The translations under genes were made by a program, and so were the position numbers. A stretch of 64,000 bases of DNA, taken from contig OX352761.1 in assembly GCA_947095585.1 (NCBI GenBank), forward strand, positions 138,414,277 through 138,478,276, read 5' to 3'. A model generated the notes under the pieces. It did no database searches and was not told the origin of the DNA. It was given only the letters and a program-made list of their open reading frames with translations. Of this stretch, positions 1 to 12,137 are shown one piece after another; the first letter of the stretch is position 1, and every line of letters begins with the position of its first letter. This stretch comes from Nephrocerus scutellatus (lineage: Eukaryota; Arthropoda; Insecta; Diptera; Pipunculidae).

Positions 1-1113
1 AAACGTAAGCTCCATTTGGCAGCCTTCTTTTACAGTGATCTTAACGATTTTCAACACTGACATCAAAAGTCTTTTACGCTTCATTCGAAGCTCCAACTGG
101 TTCAACGAGTAGGTTAAAAAATCTTCTCGATCCAAGTAGCATCACAATAGACCATTATTAGTCAAAGTGGGTCGGTTTTCTTCCAGCAGCCACCTAACCT
201 AACCTATGCTAACAAGCCGGAAACGCTTGAGGACCTTAGGAGCAACAGAACCAACTTATGCGATAAATTCACGAATTAATGGGTTCAGTGATAAATTTTC
301 ATATCTCAAACACAAGCTGTATTATTTAGAAAACAAAATAACCTCTCTGAATGAAAATCCCATTACTGTAATAATTACCAGATATCTATGCAGATAACAA
401 AAGACATACAATGTATGTAAAAAATGTTCCCTTAGTCAGCAATGCATAAACAGTGTTAAGCTGTTTGACGTCTGCCATCCTGTAGATATAATTCCATGTA
501 AGCTTCTGCAACAGAAGTTGTAAACACGATTTGCAGTTTGATCCGGATATACTCTTCCCACCACTTGCTCGTCACTTTAACGAAACTGTTTCTTATTTTA
601 TTTGTTTTAATTCGTCCGAAAATTTCTACAAGTTTGCAAATAAATGAAAATCTTTAAATAATTTATTTCGCCCAAACTCATTGTCATCGCTAAGGTAATT
701 CGTTTTGTGCCAATCATGGTAATAATTTAAGATACAAAAAATATTGCCTCGTTTGATGGCGGCGAAGAGCGAAACACGTGTACAGCCGGACATCTACGTA
801 CTGACGCACGGATCCAATCAGCTTGCTTCAATGGAATAATTTGCAATTGTGTCAGCGTCAGCAGAATCGAATTTCACGCGGCCTCTTTATCCCTATCCTT
901 GGTATGCGTTTCGTGTCCATTTCCAAAATCTGATCTTTATTGTTGGTTGCGTTCTGGTACTGCGGTGCTGGTCGCGGCTGTAAATCCTTTCATTGTTCCA
1001 CTTGTGTCAGAAAGGATAATCTCTCAATGACATTTGTGCATCACAAAGGAAATTAATAAAATACGTTGACGACACAAACGGGAATAAGGTTCAAGGCAGT
1101 TTGGAACAAAGTA
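1..1113. other. No gene recognised
   Basis: AT-rich DNA with frequent stops in all frames. The longest open stretch, at 206-397, resembles no protein I know and has no supporting context. I see no repeat structure up to the TA dinucleotide at 1112-1113 that begins the mariner. Confidence 0.5.
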
Positions 1114-1954
1114 CAACGGTGGGCTGGAAAGTAATCGGCAAGGCAAAAAAAAACACAACTTTTTTTTTTGGCAAAATTCAATTAATTTCTCAACGACATT
1201 CCAATTTTACCATACACTCTGAATAGAGGATTTCTGAAAGGACTCAAAATTGGCCTCTGTTTCAGCGATGTCATCCTCATTTCTTTAGATTTGGAAATAG
1301 GTAAAAGTCTGAGGGTCTCATGTCTGTTGAATAAGGTGAATTAGGAACCAATTCTTAGCGCAATTCATGTAATTTTGCCACTGCGACTGCGAACTTGTGT
1401 GCCATTGCATTGTCTTGGAGGAAAATCAAGTTTTTCTTCTCTAAATGCGGCCGCTTTAGCTTCAAATCGGCGTCGAATCAATCCAAGAGTTCAGCAAAAT
1501 ATACGCCGGTGATTGTTTTTCCTTTTTCAAGATAATCTTTGCGGATGATACCGCGTCTATTCAAATAAACTGTGCCCAAGACCTTGTTGGCCAACAGACC
1601 CACCTTTGCTCTTTTCGGTTTCGATCCGCCAAGAGCAGTCTATGGGGTCTTGCGGTGGGGTCTTGCGATGGATCCATGTTTTGTCAATCGAAAGTGCAGA
1701 CTGCCCATAAACATTTGCAATTCGGTGTTGATCTCATCGTTCGTTTTCTTATTTAGAAACAAATCTATCACTGGACGATATTAAATATTAGTCATTTTGT
1801 TGTTCGTTTTCATTGACTGTCATACACAAACTAAAGGACGCAGCTGGCAGAAAATTTGACAGAAAACATATGAAGGATAGTATGTAGGAACATCGATCAT
1901 TGCTTTGAAACTGGTAGCGTGTAGGTAGGCCGACTACTTTTCAGCCCGCCCTCG
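1114..1954 (-). mobile_element. Internally deleted mariner-family DNA transposon
   Basis: Cut-and-paste transposon remnant. The left end (CAACGGTGGGCTGGAAAGTA and six further bases) and the reverse complement of the right end (CGAGGGCGGGCTGAAAAGTA and six further bases) match at about 21 of 26 positions, and the element is flanked by TA at 1112-1113 and 1955-1956, the target duplication of Tc1/mariner elements. The minus strand carries broken transposase. A block near 1399-1422 reads FLQDNAMAH, corresponding to the family's catalytic HQDNAxxH region, preceded near 1498-1531 by LEKGKTITGVYF, a standard mariner stretch. Reading frames are interrupted and the copy is 841 bp, against roughly 1.3 kb for an intact mariner, so it cannot encode an active enzyme. 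It may still be movable in trans if the ends are recognised. Mariner identity is firm; the subfamily is not determined. Confidence 0.88.
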
Positions 1955-1956
1955 TA

Positions 1957-3257
1957 CATAATTTTTCGCTTGAAAATCGAACTTTAATTTATATCAAATT
2001 ACGCAACACTAATAGAATTTTTGCATGCATTGTGTATTTGGGTTGATTTTTTTCCTATACATCATCTGTAGTTTTATTTTATGGAACTGATAGTCCGAGA
2101 CAGCAGGCCTTTCAGCACAGTTTTTTAATAGATATATGTATTTTCTCAATGAGCGTTTTATTGCAGAATATATTGCTGCATCTTTTTAGCAATAAAAATG
2201 TTGCACAGTTAGTATTTTTCTTATTTTCTAGAACGGTTCCATGGTTCGGTTCTAATGGTTCCAGCCGCAAATCCACTGTTTGTTATTCTTTAGGTTTTAT
2301 TTACCATTTGCTTTTTTTTGTTAATTATTTCTGTTATACTGCGGGTTTTTTTTATCCTAAAGATAATGGGTTAGCTAAATATTGCGGATACATCGATAAA
2401 TAACAACAAAATGCAACCAACAAAGAAAAAATTAACACAAAAGCAAAAAAGGGACAAACAAAAAAAAAAGCGACCAGCAATTCATCGGACATTGAATGGA
2501 GTGAATTGGACAATCAGCGCGAGTTATGTGATCACAAAACACTCGGAAAACTCCACAATAAAAGAAATTCATCGAAACGGAGCAAATAAATTTGCAATTT
2601 GCTAAAATTGATGTTTGGACGATAGCTCTCTATTGTCTATCCTGACCAATTGTCATTGCGCGTGTACGTTATCCTTTCCGTTGGATTGTGTTCAACAGCA
2701 TACGCGATACATTTTTCCCAATTAAAACTGGAAAAGAGGCTGCGGCGCTTGTAGTGAATTCGTTTTCGCTGAATTTGTTGATTTTCTATGAATTGTTTCG
2801 TCAGCACGCTCAATGGAAAGCGGAAGTAGCGCGTTTTTTATGACGTAGTTTGTTAGCTATTTGCTGCAAATATTATTGCTACCAAACGAAACTCTGCAAA
2901 ATTCGTTAATAAAATATCAGTGGACTTAAGCAATTGATTGCTTTTCAATTAAGAGCGCAACTTACTTATAATTCTAAAATTTCTTATGATTATGATTTAA
3001 AAGGAAGTGTACATTTAATAAAACAAAGCATTTTACTTAATTCAATTATGTTGTAGTTTTTATTGTAATTCGTTCACTTTACACATTCAAAGATGCACGC
3101 AGAGATGAAGCGTTTGTCCTTATTAGTTTTTCAAACACTAAAATATAGAAGACCATCAATGGTTTTTAATCTTTCTTCCAATTTGTTTCGGATTCACTCT
3201 TTCAGTCTTTTAGGCATACGATCAGTGTTGCATGTTTTTTGACAAATTTAATAACTA
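1957..3257. other. No gene recognised
   Basis: AT-rich spacer. Short open frames at 2149-2403 and 2411-2605 are low-complexity (Phe/Leu-rich and Lys-rich) and match nothing I know. No transposon ends were seen. Confidence 0.45.
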
Positions 3258-3293
3258 AATGATGTATGAATGTATGTATGAATGTATGAAAGC
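3258..3293. repeat. Short microsatellite of TGTATGAA-like units
   Basis: About four imperfect 8-12-bp units built on tgtatgaatg. It lies exactly where the minus-strand LINE reading frame (family A) ends, so on that strand it is the sequence following the retrotransposon. Short microsatellite 3' tails are known for some RTE-type LINEs, so it may be the element's tail, though here it follows the reverse transcriptase palm rather than the end of the ORF. Confidence 0.55.
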
Positions 3294-5600
3294 TCTATGT
3301 AAGCCAGTATCCGAATGGACTTATAGAGGATTGTTCCTCTCGCCGTTACGTCAGAGTATCGGATCTCTTTCTCCAAAGCCAGGTTGAAGAGGACGCAGAC
3401 CAGTCCGTTCCCTTGTCGGAGTCCGTTATTGGTGTTGAATAGGCTTGGTTGCGATACGGATATTTTTACTTTGCTTATAACATTGGTCATGGTCAACCTA
3501 CATACTCGTGTCAGTTTAATTGGGATGCCGAATTCTCTCGTGATTTTATAAACTTCTATTCTAGTTATGCTATAATAGGTGGCTTTAAAGTCTATAAAAA
3601 GATGGTGTAGTTAGTTTTGAAACTCCAGAATTTTTCCATCACCTGCCTAAGGGTGTAAATCTGATCAGTTGTTTATTTGCCTGGAATGAAGCCACACTGG
3701 TATAGACTAATGATTACTTTAGCGTATGGGGCTATCCTATCTTGAAGGATAGAGGAGAAAATCTTATACCCGGTACTCAACAACGTTAAACCATGATAAT
3801 TGCTGCATATTGTGATAACTCCCTTCTTATGTATGGGACATTAGATACCTCTTCGACAGTCTTCTGGCATAGCTTTTTCCTCCCATACTGCACTATTATT
3901 TCCTGAAATGCTTGGTGTAATGAGGCGCATTCTATTTTAATCAGTTCCGCTGGAATCCCATCTGATCCCGAGGTCTTTTTTGAGCCGACTTATCGCTCTG
4001 CACTTCGTCTATGCTTGGTGACGGCAGCATTGAATAATCTTCAATCATTGGTGGAGCCTCCTAAGTTAGCTGGCCACTTAGAAACTTATGAAAATGCTCT
4101 TCCCATCACTCTAAGATGCCTTTGAGATCGGCGATCAGATTACCCTCTTTGTCTTTGCAGTATGTGCAACGCTGTGTATATTGCGAAATACCGCGGACTC
4201 TTTGGTAGAACTTCCGCGTCTGGTGCGTTCCTCGCTCTCTATTTTGTTCTAGTTCACGGACGAGATTCTTCTCCCAGACGAGATTCTTCTCCCAGACTGC
4301 TTTCTTTCGCCGGTGAACTGTTTTTTTTATATCTTCTGAGCTTTTTATATTCATCTTAGCGTGCCCGCGTTCTATGAGATTGTTGCATTGCTTGGTACGC
4401 AACATTCTTACGTTCAGTCGCTAGCTTACATTCGTCATCGAACCAGTTGTTCCGATCTCTACGACTACTGCCTAAGATGGAGTCAGCAGTTCTAATGACA
4501 GTATATAGGCGTGTCCATTTCTCTTCTACGCCCGGCATCTCATCCCCGGGACTTACTCTTCCTGCATTTAGAGCGAGTCCTATCGCTTAAACGTAGTTGA
4601 TTCTGGTCTCTTCGTTGCGAAGGCCAGCCGTCTTGACTCGAATCTGATGCGCAGATACTGTCTTTCTTGATGATGCAATCCGCGCTCGGAGCACCACACC
4701 AAAAATCTAGTGGTCCGAGTCGACGTTGGCATCTCGGTACGTTCGTATCGTCATCAGGTTCGAGTTTTGGCGGCGGTCTATCAACACGTGGTCTATCTTG
4801 TTGCGAGTGGCTTCATCAGGAGATACCCAGGTGGCTTTGTGGATACTTTTACGCGCAAACCTTGTACTCGCAACGACCAAATTATTGCTTGCTGCCATCT
4901 ATATGACTCGTTGTCCATTGTCATTAGTGTTCTCGTGTAAGCTATGGGTGCCAATGTACTGCTTGAATACTGGCTCCCTACCTATTTTGGCATTCATATC
5001 ACCCCGAATTATTTTTACGTCATACTGAGGACATGCATGGAGTTCCTGTTCGACTGATTCAAAGAATTCTTCTTTTCATCATCTGGGGAATCCTCTGAAC
5101 GTTTATGAGGCTTATGTTTTTAAATCTGCCCAGGACGCGAAGGGTGCATATTCGTTCATAATGGTGGGATTCACTCTTTTGCTAGAACCGCTACCCCGAG
5201 CATATGATGTCTTGCACGATAGCTGTAAAATATGTCATATTATGATTTTTGTAAGACATCATTCCCCGTCAAACGCATCTCCTGGATTGCTGTTATATCA
5301 GCCTTATATTTAGACAGGATATCGGCCAGCTGCTGTGCAGCTCGAGCTATATACAGTGAGTGTACGATCCATGAGAAAATTCTTAAGTCGTTTAGCCGTT
5401 TTCGTTGCCGTGGTCCTCGTCGTCCATCAGTGTATCCGAGGCTGATTTTGGGTTCCGTAATAATAATTTTTACGAGCGAGGTTATTGGCCTCGTGCCAAC
5501 CTTACTTTGTAGGGTTTAGCCTAATCATTCAGCTTTTGCTGTATTGGAGGAAAATTACCTGCGTCCACCACGTGGAGGTTTGGTCGCACTTCCACCAGTC
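3290..5600 (-). mobile_element. LINE family A copy 1: endonuclease plus partial reverse transcriptase
   Basis: Degenerate non-LTR retrotransposon read on the minus strand. The N-terminal APE-type endonuclease starts near 5400 (QLADILSKYKADITAIQEMR), continues through GDMNAKIG at about 4980-5003 and IDHVLIDRR near 4770-4800, and reaches the SDH motif at about 4707-4715. A basic linker follows (NWFDDECKLATERKN, then KFYQRVRG) at 4560-4106, with the thumb-proximal PSPSIDEV region near 4020. The reverse transcriptase has LFIDFKATYYS near 3590 and GLRQGNGLVCVLFNLALEK at about 3370-3430, after which the sequence stops before the YADD box. This EN/RT type is often annotated as craniofacial development protein 2-like; I infer RTE-like affinity from the GLRQGDGL...LFNLALE style. 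Stops and frameshifts break the frame many times. Other copies are at 24130-24700, 34068-34801 and 63000-63720. Confidence 0.88.
4259..4294 (-). repeat. 18-bp in-frame tandem duplication inside LINE linker
   Basis: The unit gacgagattcttctccca occurs twice back to back (4259-4276 and 4277-4294). On the minus strand it repeats six residues (VWEKNL). The related copy near 34480-34500 has only one unit, so the duplication arose in this copy by slippage and kept the frame. Confidence 0.85.
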
Positions 5601-5842
5601 AGATATACATAGTTACGGCCAATTGTGTTATTAACCCTATTCTGCTGATGGCTGATCGCCGATATAATATACGATCATATATCTACCTGTCAAATAAATG
5701 TACTTCTTAAGTACATATCGGCGTTTAACAAGTATTCAACTCAGTTGCAGAAATCAAAGTAATTAGCAGTAAGTACGCTAGTTACAGATTATAATAAGCG
5801 AGTCTGACTTGCCAAAATATTTCCTTAAGTCTGGTAAAATGT

Positions 5843-5978
5843 ATTAAATAACAATAGTAATCTGGGCGACAGACCGTTGCGGTCTAAGGCATAGCTTCCT
5901 TTTGGTGATACTAGGATTCGAACCACGAACCTCCTGCTCAGAAGTCCATGTACTTATCCACTGAGCCATGGCGCCCAC
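5843..5978 (-). mobile_element. tRNA-derived SINE, internally deleted
   Basis: Minus-strand SINE. The head begins GTGGGCGCCATGGCTCAGTG, with a pol III A box TGGCTCAGTGG (plus 5958-5968) and a B box GGTTCGAATCC (plus 5914-5924). After the tRNA-like head (ending atcaccaaaag) the element jumps directly to the 3' part (gaagctatgccttagaccgc) and ends in an AT-rich tail resembling (ATT)n. The middle present in the copies at 16212 and 18766 is missing. No standalone tRNA is proposed: the acceptor stem does not pair and the sequence runs into the shared SINE body. Confidence 0.82.
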
Positions 5979-5989
5979 GAAACGTATTT

Positions 5990-8900
5990 AGTTTTGAAAA
6001 ATTATATCATGTTAAGATGTTCACAGGTATTAAGACCTCCATATCGAGGAAAAAAAGTTTCAAACAAAGGCGACAAATACCCTTGATGCACTGGCATGCT
6101 TAAACTAGATCAAGTGGCGCTCTAAATGCTCTTCAGTTTACCGTAAAGCCCATCTTTGGACATACTATTAAGTTTACAGACTCTTTCTTTAGTCGTACAA
6201 CACGAATGTGGTATGCTTTACCTAGTGCTGACACTACAGAATACATCAGCTGTGCTCATACCATACGATACGAAAATCGTAATCCATATGTCTATAAAAG
6301 TATGTTCATATACATATCCATATAAACAAAAGTATGTTTTTTCAGTTGACCAACACGATTTGAGAATACCAGCAAATAGATCAAACAATGTACCAAAAAT
6401 ACAAAATACAAAGCTCAGGAAAAGATTTTTCTTTTGTTAACTCACTATACGTAACCACCAGCTAGAGAGGAGTTCAAAGTACAATGGATTCAGCTTCAGT
6501 GCAACTTCGGTTAAAGAATTGAATTTCTAATTCAATATTGATGCTGATTTAGCAGATCTGCCGTCAACATTTTCCAATTATTTATTTATCAGTCGAAACG
6601 AATTTCAAACAGGAGAAGGACTTGCGACAGACCATTCATTATTGTCATGCAAAATAGTTTTGATTTGTGTGCAACTTCGTAATTGTTGCAAAACAGTGAA
6701 ATTGTCGCGCTCTCTTAACCGGTGCACATGGAACGCACGATGTGCGTATGTAATGCGTGCCTCTAAATAAGCAATCAATTATCTGGATAATAGGACATAA
6801 ATCCGACCTCTCTGAAGCATATTTACATTTTTATTTCACATGGAACAATCGTAATTTGTCGATATTCTGGTGTGGTTAGCGCCACAGCACTTTTGGAATG
6901 GCCGTAGATATCACAGCAACAGTGATAACTGTCACTCGCTTGCTGATCTTTTAATATTAATGGAAATTCTCGCTGACAATAATTCCCAGAGTTATAGCGA
7001 TACTTAGCTTTGAGCAATTAATACCCATTTGTGTACTTAATCCCTTTTCATACCATAACAGCTGATTATTATATCCAGAAACAAATCCCGCTTTTGCATT
7101 TGCAGTATAGCAGCCACAATAATTGCGACAAATGAATTCGTATGCAGATGCGCGATTGTCTGCCCAATGACGTAACTTCCAAATATTTGCAATTTATGTT
7201 AAAATTGCTCCAGGAAAATCACGGTGGTCACACAGACGATCAGCATCATGGCGTGTGACTCGAACTTTTTAATTCAGATAATTCGGCTCTCCCTCTACAA
7301 TATTGTTCCTACAACATTTACATTCTTCTCACACTTTGTGTTTACCACCAATTGATTCACTTTGATGATAAATTCCGTTGATTTTATGAAATGTTTGATG
7401 TTGTTGTTGCTATGTTATGTCTCGTTGCATTGCGGTTGTATTTGTGCCGCAGGTAATCGGCCTAAGGATAAGTGCAAAAAAGTTTCCCCAAAACAAAGCA
7501 TCCTCGAATAACGATCGCGTAATCCTGACGATGACGAAGGAACGTGCTACTGCAGAAGCCGTAGGAAATGTCAGTTTAATATTTCGGATGTATAAATGGT
7601 GTAGAAAAAGCGGCTGCTAATAAATGTGAATGCGAATGTACGTAAATGTGAGGCGATAATTTTTATCACATTCGTTTATGTTCATTCACTGAAACAAAAG
7701 CAAGAAAAAAACGTTTTTCAATGTGTTGTATATTGTATTGTACGACGACTCACTTTCTTATGATTGAATAACGTTGTTTAATACCTGAGCGATTTTTTAT
7801 GTTTTCATTTTTTCTGATCGTCATCTTTGTTAGCCAATGACGTCCGGTAGGCGCTTCAGCTAAAACATACGAAGATAAAAAGCATACCGAAATATTTTAA
7901 TAAAAATGCCAGTGAGCTGTATCTTACTAGAATGACAGAGTGTGCATGATTTTGCTACGGAAAGATGACAGGATGAAGTCGTTTATTTTCAACCTCCACT
8001 CCATGCTCTTTGCAAATACAGAGTGGATGACAAACGGATTCACAAATGAACCTTGAGGTGTATATGTAGGGTACGCTCTGTAATTTTTGCAGGAAGTTTT
8101 TTTGGGACTATATGATGAATTCTTTTTGTTACCTCAGTTCACTACACACCACAAGTTTACCTAGCCACGAAATATTTTATCTTCAATGCAGTCAACGTAA
8201 GAAGCTCGCACATAGTATTTTGTTACAATACCGCACGAAGGACACGTTTTGAATATTAATAAACCGAGGGAGCATTTGAATCTTTTAATATAATATGATT
8301 TGTTGTTGTTTTCCGAATAGTAACACCAGAGATAAATTTTCACCCTGACTGCAATTTCCAGCAGGAAAACAGTGGGACGTTTCAATAATTTCTGCTCATT
8401 GATATTAAAATATAAATTGATAATGTCAAGATGGAAAATAAACTTAAATTTTAAGCACTCCTACTTTTCAATTATATTGTGGCTAATCGTTTTAGACATA
8501 ACAGCGACCGAACACAAACCACTCAGCCACGAAAACAAATTTATGTAACAAATAAACATTCGTGTGTACCGCTTCGGGGGTGTACGCAAATATACCTCGA
8601 AAGCCGCAAAACTGGAAACTCCAATACACAGAACGACACAGACACATTCATAAACTTCAAACTGTTTTACTGTAATCGTTTTGTGGTTAATTCGCATCCG
8701 AATAATGTTAACCTAATGGTTTCTGGTATTGAATATTCCGTTGTTGCCTGATGGTGTCATGGTGGGTGGTTAACGCTTCCTACCTCCTGACTTCGGGTGC
8801 CTGATTATATAAACTAGTATTTCTGTGAAAATTTAAGTCAAGGTGTAATCCAATATGATTAATATCCATATTAATAAATGGCTATAGTGGGTACTCATCA

Positions 8901-9050
8901 AGAACATTTTACTTAGGGAAGATAACAAACAATTTACAAGTTACGATAAGAGTTAAGTTTTAAATGCAGTTTGAGAATTTTCCGGGTAGGTAGCATCATT
9001 CATGTTGATATTCTTCAAAAGTGTTAGATCTTAATATTGAAGGCCAAAAA
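5990..9050. other. No gene recognised
   Basis: About 3 kb of AT-rich sequence with only short, featureless open frames on both strands (for example 6156-6440 and the mutually overlapping 8461-8697 minus and 8479-8751 plus). I saw no transposon motif, clear promoter or tandem repeat. Confidence 0.45.
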
Positions 9051-9059
9051 ACATATCTT

Positions 9060-10330
9060 TAAGTACACACGCTGGACAGTGTCCGATGTCAATTCCTACA
9101 GTCGCCAGCATCATCAAGAAAGCTGACGGTGGCTGAACGGTATCTGCCGCAGAATCCCTGGATCTTCTCACAAATACATACTTCCCCACCAGCAGTTATC
9201 AATGCGTCGATAATTTGGAGAGAGGTAGCATGATCAGCATTCGGTCTCTCGCGAGGTAGTAGATAACATCACAACACGAGGTAGTGCGAACGGTTGAGCA
9301 CACGATTAACTACAAGCAGTTTACGCTAGCCACCTTTTTTGAAATAGAAGGGGCCTTCAACAATGTTCACATTGAGGCCATTAAGGAAGCTCTTACCCAG
9401 TCAGAAATGAAATCCTTCCTTACGCAATCGATCATATCCATGCTCGGCAGCAGGATTATATATGCCAACCTTGGCTGCTGTAAAATTACCGAACGAGTCG
9501 ACAGAGTCAGCTCCCAATGAGGGGTCATCTCTCCCTTACTGTGGCTGATGGTAATTAACAAAATGCAACTAAAACTTGTAGAGGAAATGACGAAGGTAGT
9601 TGTGTACGCAGATGATGTGGTCATACTCGTATCAGGCCAGTAACTTTCTGTGATCAGTGAAGTCATGAAAAGAGCCCTGGGTAAAGTCAGCTCCTGGGCA
9701 ACAAGCTGTAGCCTTGGAGTCAACCCTGGGAAGACTGATATGGTATTGTTGACCACTAAATCCAAAATCCTTCCAAAGCTCAGTGGAAAAAGTCTCAGCC
9801 TTACCCCCAGCGTCAAATATCAGTAATCTTGGATAGGAAGCTAAGCTGGAAGGCTAACATAGAGAACAGGGCTAAGAAAACGTGTGTGGCCCTCTATGCC
9901 AGCAGCGAAACCATAGGCAGGAGATGGGCTATTTAATCAAAGATGGCTCTATGCCAGTACACAGCTGTTGTACGGCCAATTCTTACCTGGTCTGGTGGCC
10001 AGCGATGAAGAAGAAGTATAACGCCACTAAACTCAGCCGGTTACAGCGATTAGCAGCAGTGTCAAGTATTAATAAGTATTTTGCGACGTGTAGTGCAGTG
10101 CGAATCAGAGAATTTGGGTGGTTTATTACGAGACCATAAAAACTCTGTAATAAGCTGCATACAGTACCTGAAGGGATGATACCATCATCTACTGATGTCT
10201 GTGCACTTGCATGTCTTGAATATCAGCAGATAATATAGATCCAGGAACACAAAACGGGCAAATCATACAACATTTGTGCATTTTAATGACTGCTATGATT
10301 CGACTCCCATACTATTGAGCAAACGGCAGG
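9060..10330 (+). mobile_element. LINE family B copy 1: reverse transcriptase region
   Basis: Degenerate non-LTR retrotransposon ORF2. A pre-RT stretch at about 9150-9225 reads ESLDLLTNTYFPTSSYQCVD. An internal deletion then joins it to the RT near 9235-9300 (EVVRTVEHTINYKQFTLATF). Motif A is EIEGAFNNVH at 9341-9370; the family usually has DIEGAF, so the catalytic Asp is Glu here. GVISPLLW near 9520-9545 precedes YADD at 9605-9616, then SLGVNPGKTDMVLLTTKSK at about 9710-9760, and the thumb region WWPAMKKKYNATKLSRLQRL at about 9990-10050. A frameshift at about 9825 and stops at 9519 and 9641 disable it. The sequence fades near 10330 before a recognisable RNase H. The motif style suggests an RNase H-bearing group (I/LOA/R1-like). 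Related pieces are at 38830, 56003 and 62160. Confidence 0.88.
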
Positions 10331-12137
10331 GTTAATATCTTTTTTGTACCATCCATTTTAAAATCATTTATAATTATTAAAAACTCAAGTAAATTACCAA
10401 AATTTTGTATAACAACGCCTGAAGCTTTTATTCAAAAAATTATTTTTCTTAAAATTTACACTTAAGTGTGTCAAGGGTATTACCCTGTATACAATAGCCA
10501 CAAAGATTGTGTTACATCTTATTTTGGTTTTAAGTCGTGCATTACTTCTCAGATTTACTAAGCCTAGTCCAGTGTGCAATTAAATTACTAAATCTAAATT
10601 AAATGCTTCAATACAATGTTAAATTAGCTGGAAATTACCGTTATAATGTCTGTGGTTACAAGGATAATTTCACACAACATCACCCAGCAAACATAACGAT
10701 GTACGTCACTCAATCCAAACGATTGTGAATAAATTTTTGGAATGTAGTATATACTCGTTAGCTCGTATGGTCATATGGTAGGTCTGAAGATAACTAAAAT
10801 AAATTGAATAGCAAAATTAAATGGCCAAAAACGGGGCATTACAATATAGAGACATTAAACATCCCCGAACGGGACAGAAGTGATATTAATGCGTTTGATA
10901 ATTTAAACGATTAAGTTGCGTTTAATTTGCATACTCAGTGGGGGTACCCTACAGTACACGTTACATAATAAAATGTGAAAATAAAGATTTCTGAGACAAT
11001 TTAAACCTTTCGTTGAATAATCCCTGTGGAAAAATCCACAATTTAAAACAAACGTGGTGCGCTGTCGTGTTGCGGACAAAATACGCATGAGCAGCAAGCA
11101 TATGGCTTGTTGTTAATCCTTCGAAATTACAAAATAATCATCAAAAGTCCAGGCAAATGGATGCTACCCACAGTGGCTGTTTCGCTACTTTATTCCTCTC
11201 ACGTGGATAGGTACGTTGGTGTGGTGAGTGTTGTACGGATCCGCATGTTACCGAACTACACGTACTAAGGTAAAACTTTAAATACAACGCCAGAGCCAGC
11301 ACCACAACCAATGGATTAAATCGTTATTTTGTATATTTATTAAATTGCATAATAGCGGTAATAATAATGATATTGGACTGATTAAGTTGGTATAAGCACG
11401 TGAGCACATTAATGCTATTTTGTTCTTAATTAAATTAATTAAAGAATTATAGTCACTCTGTCAAGGAAGTTAGACAGTCTGTTTTATGTGTTGTATTTTA
11501 ACTGAAAGGTAGTTTAATTCATTTATACTTTGTTCTGTGGTTACACACAATGTCAGGATGCCAAAATTATGTTGACTTAACTCCAGAATTTAACTCCACA
11601 TTACTAACCTGTGTTAAATGATAGAACAAAATAGTATTTAACAATAATTATAACGATCTCTTTATCATCGAGGGAATTAATATATAATTCTTGTTATATA
11701 CGTACTGCTTCGTTTACTACGTTTTCCTTTTCCTTTCTTTATAAAGGTCTATAACGTTCAATTGTAGGAGTTTCAAAAAGTAATTTTGATAAAAAAGGTA
11801 TAACAATTATTTAAAATAATTAAGAGATTTATTCAATATTAGAGATCATAAAATAGATAATAATGTTAGTTTTAAGTATTAAGGTTTTTAAGTTTAACTA
11901 TGGAGAATGGAGATAGCCATGGTTAGTCATTTTAGTTAGGATAAGTTAAAATTATTGGTCAATAAAAAGGTAGGCCACCAATTCACCCTATTTTGTTGTA
12001 TAAATCCAATTTAAATTAAACCTTAAATATCTACAAAACACGCAACAATTGGTCAATAAATCTTAGACGGGTTGCTTAAAGCATAGACAAAACCTAGATA
12101 TCTTAAGCATATGGAGCGATGTTATGATGATGATATA
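10331..12137. other. No gene recognised
   Basis: Very AT-rich spacer with short unsupported open frames (10394-10579 and 10903-11097, minus). No repeat structure or protein motif was recognised. Confidence 0.45.

Noticed and set aside
5901..5978. tRNA gene on the minus strand (A and B boxes present)
   Set aside because: The sequence continues into the shared SINE body and tail, the same head occurs at 18766, and the acceptor arm does not pair, so it is a SINE head.
9367..9816. 149-codon minus-strand open frame
   Set aside because: It lies antisense to the RT core of family B copy 1 (YADD at 9605-9616) and has no motif of its own.
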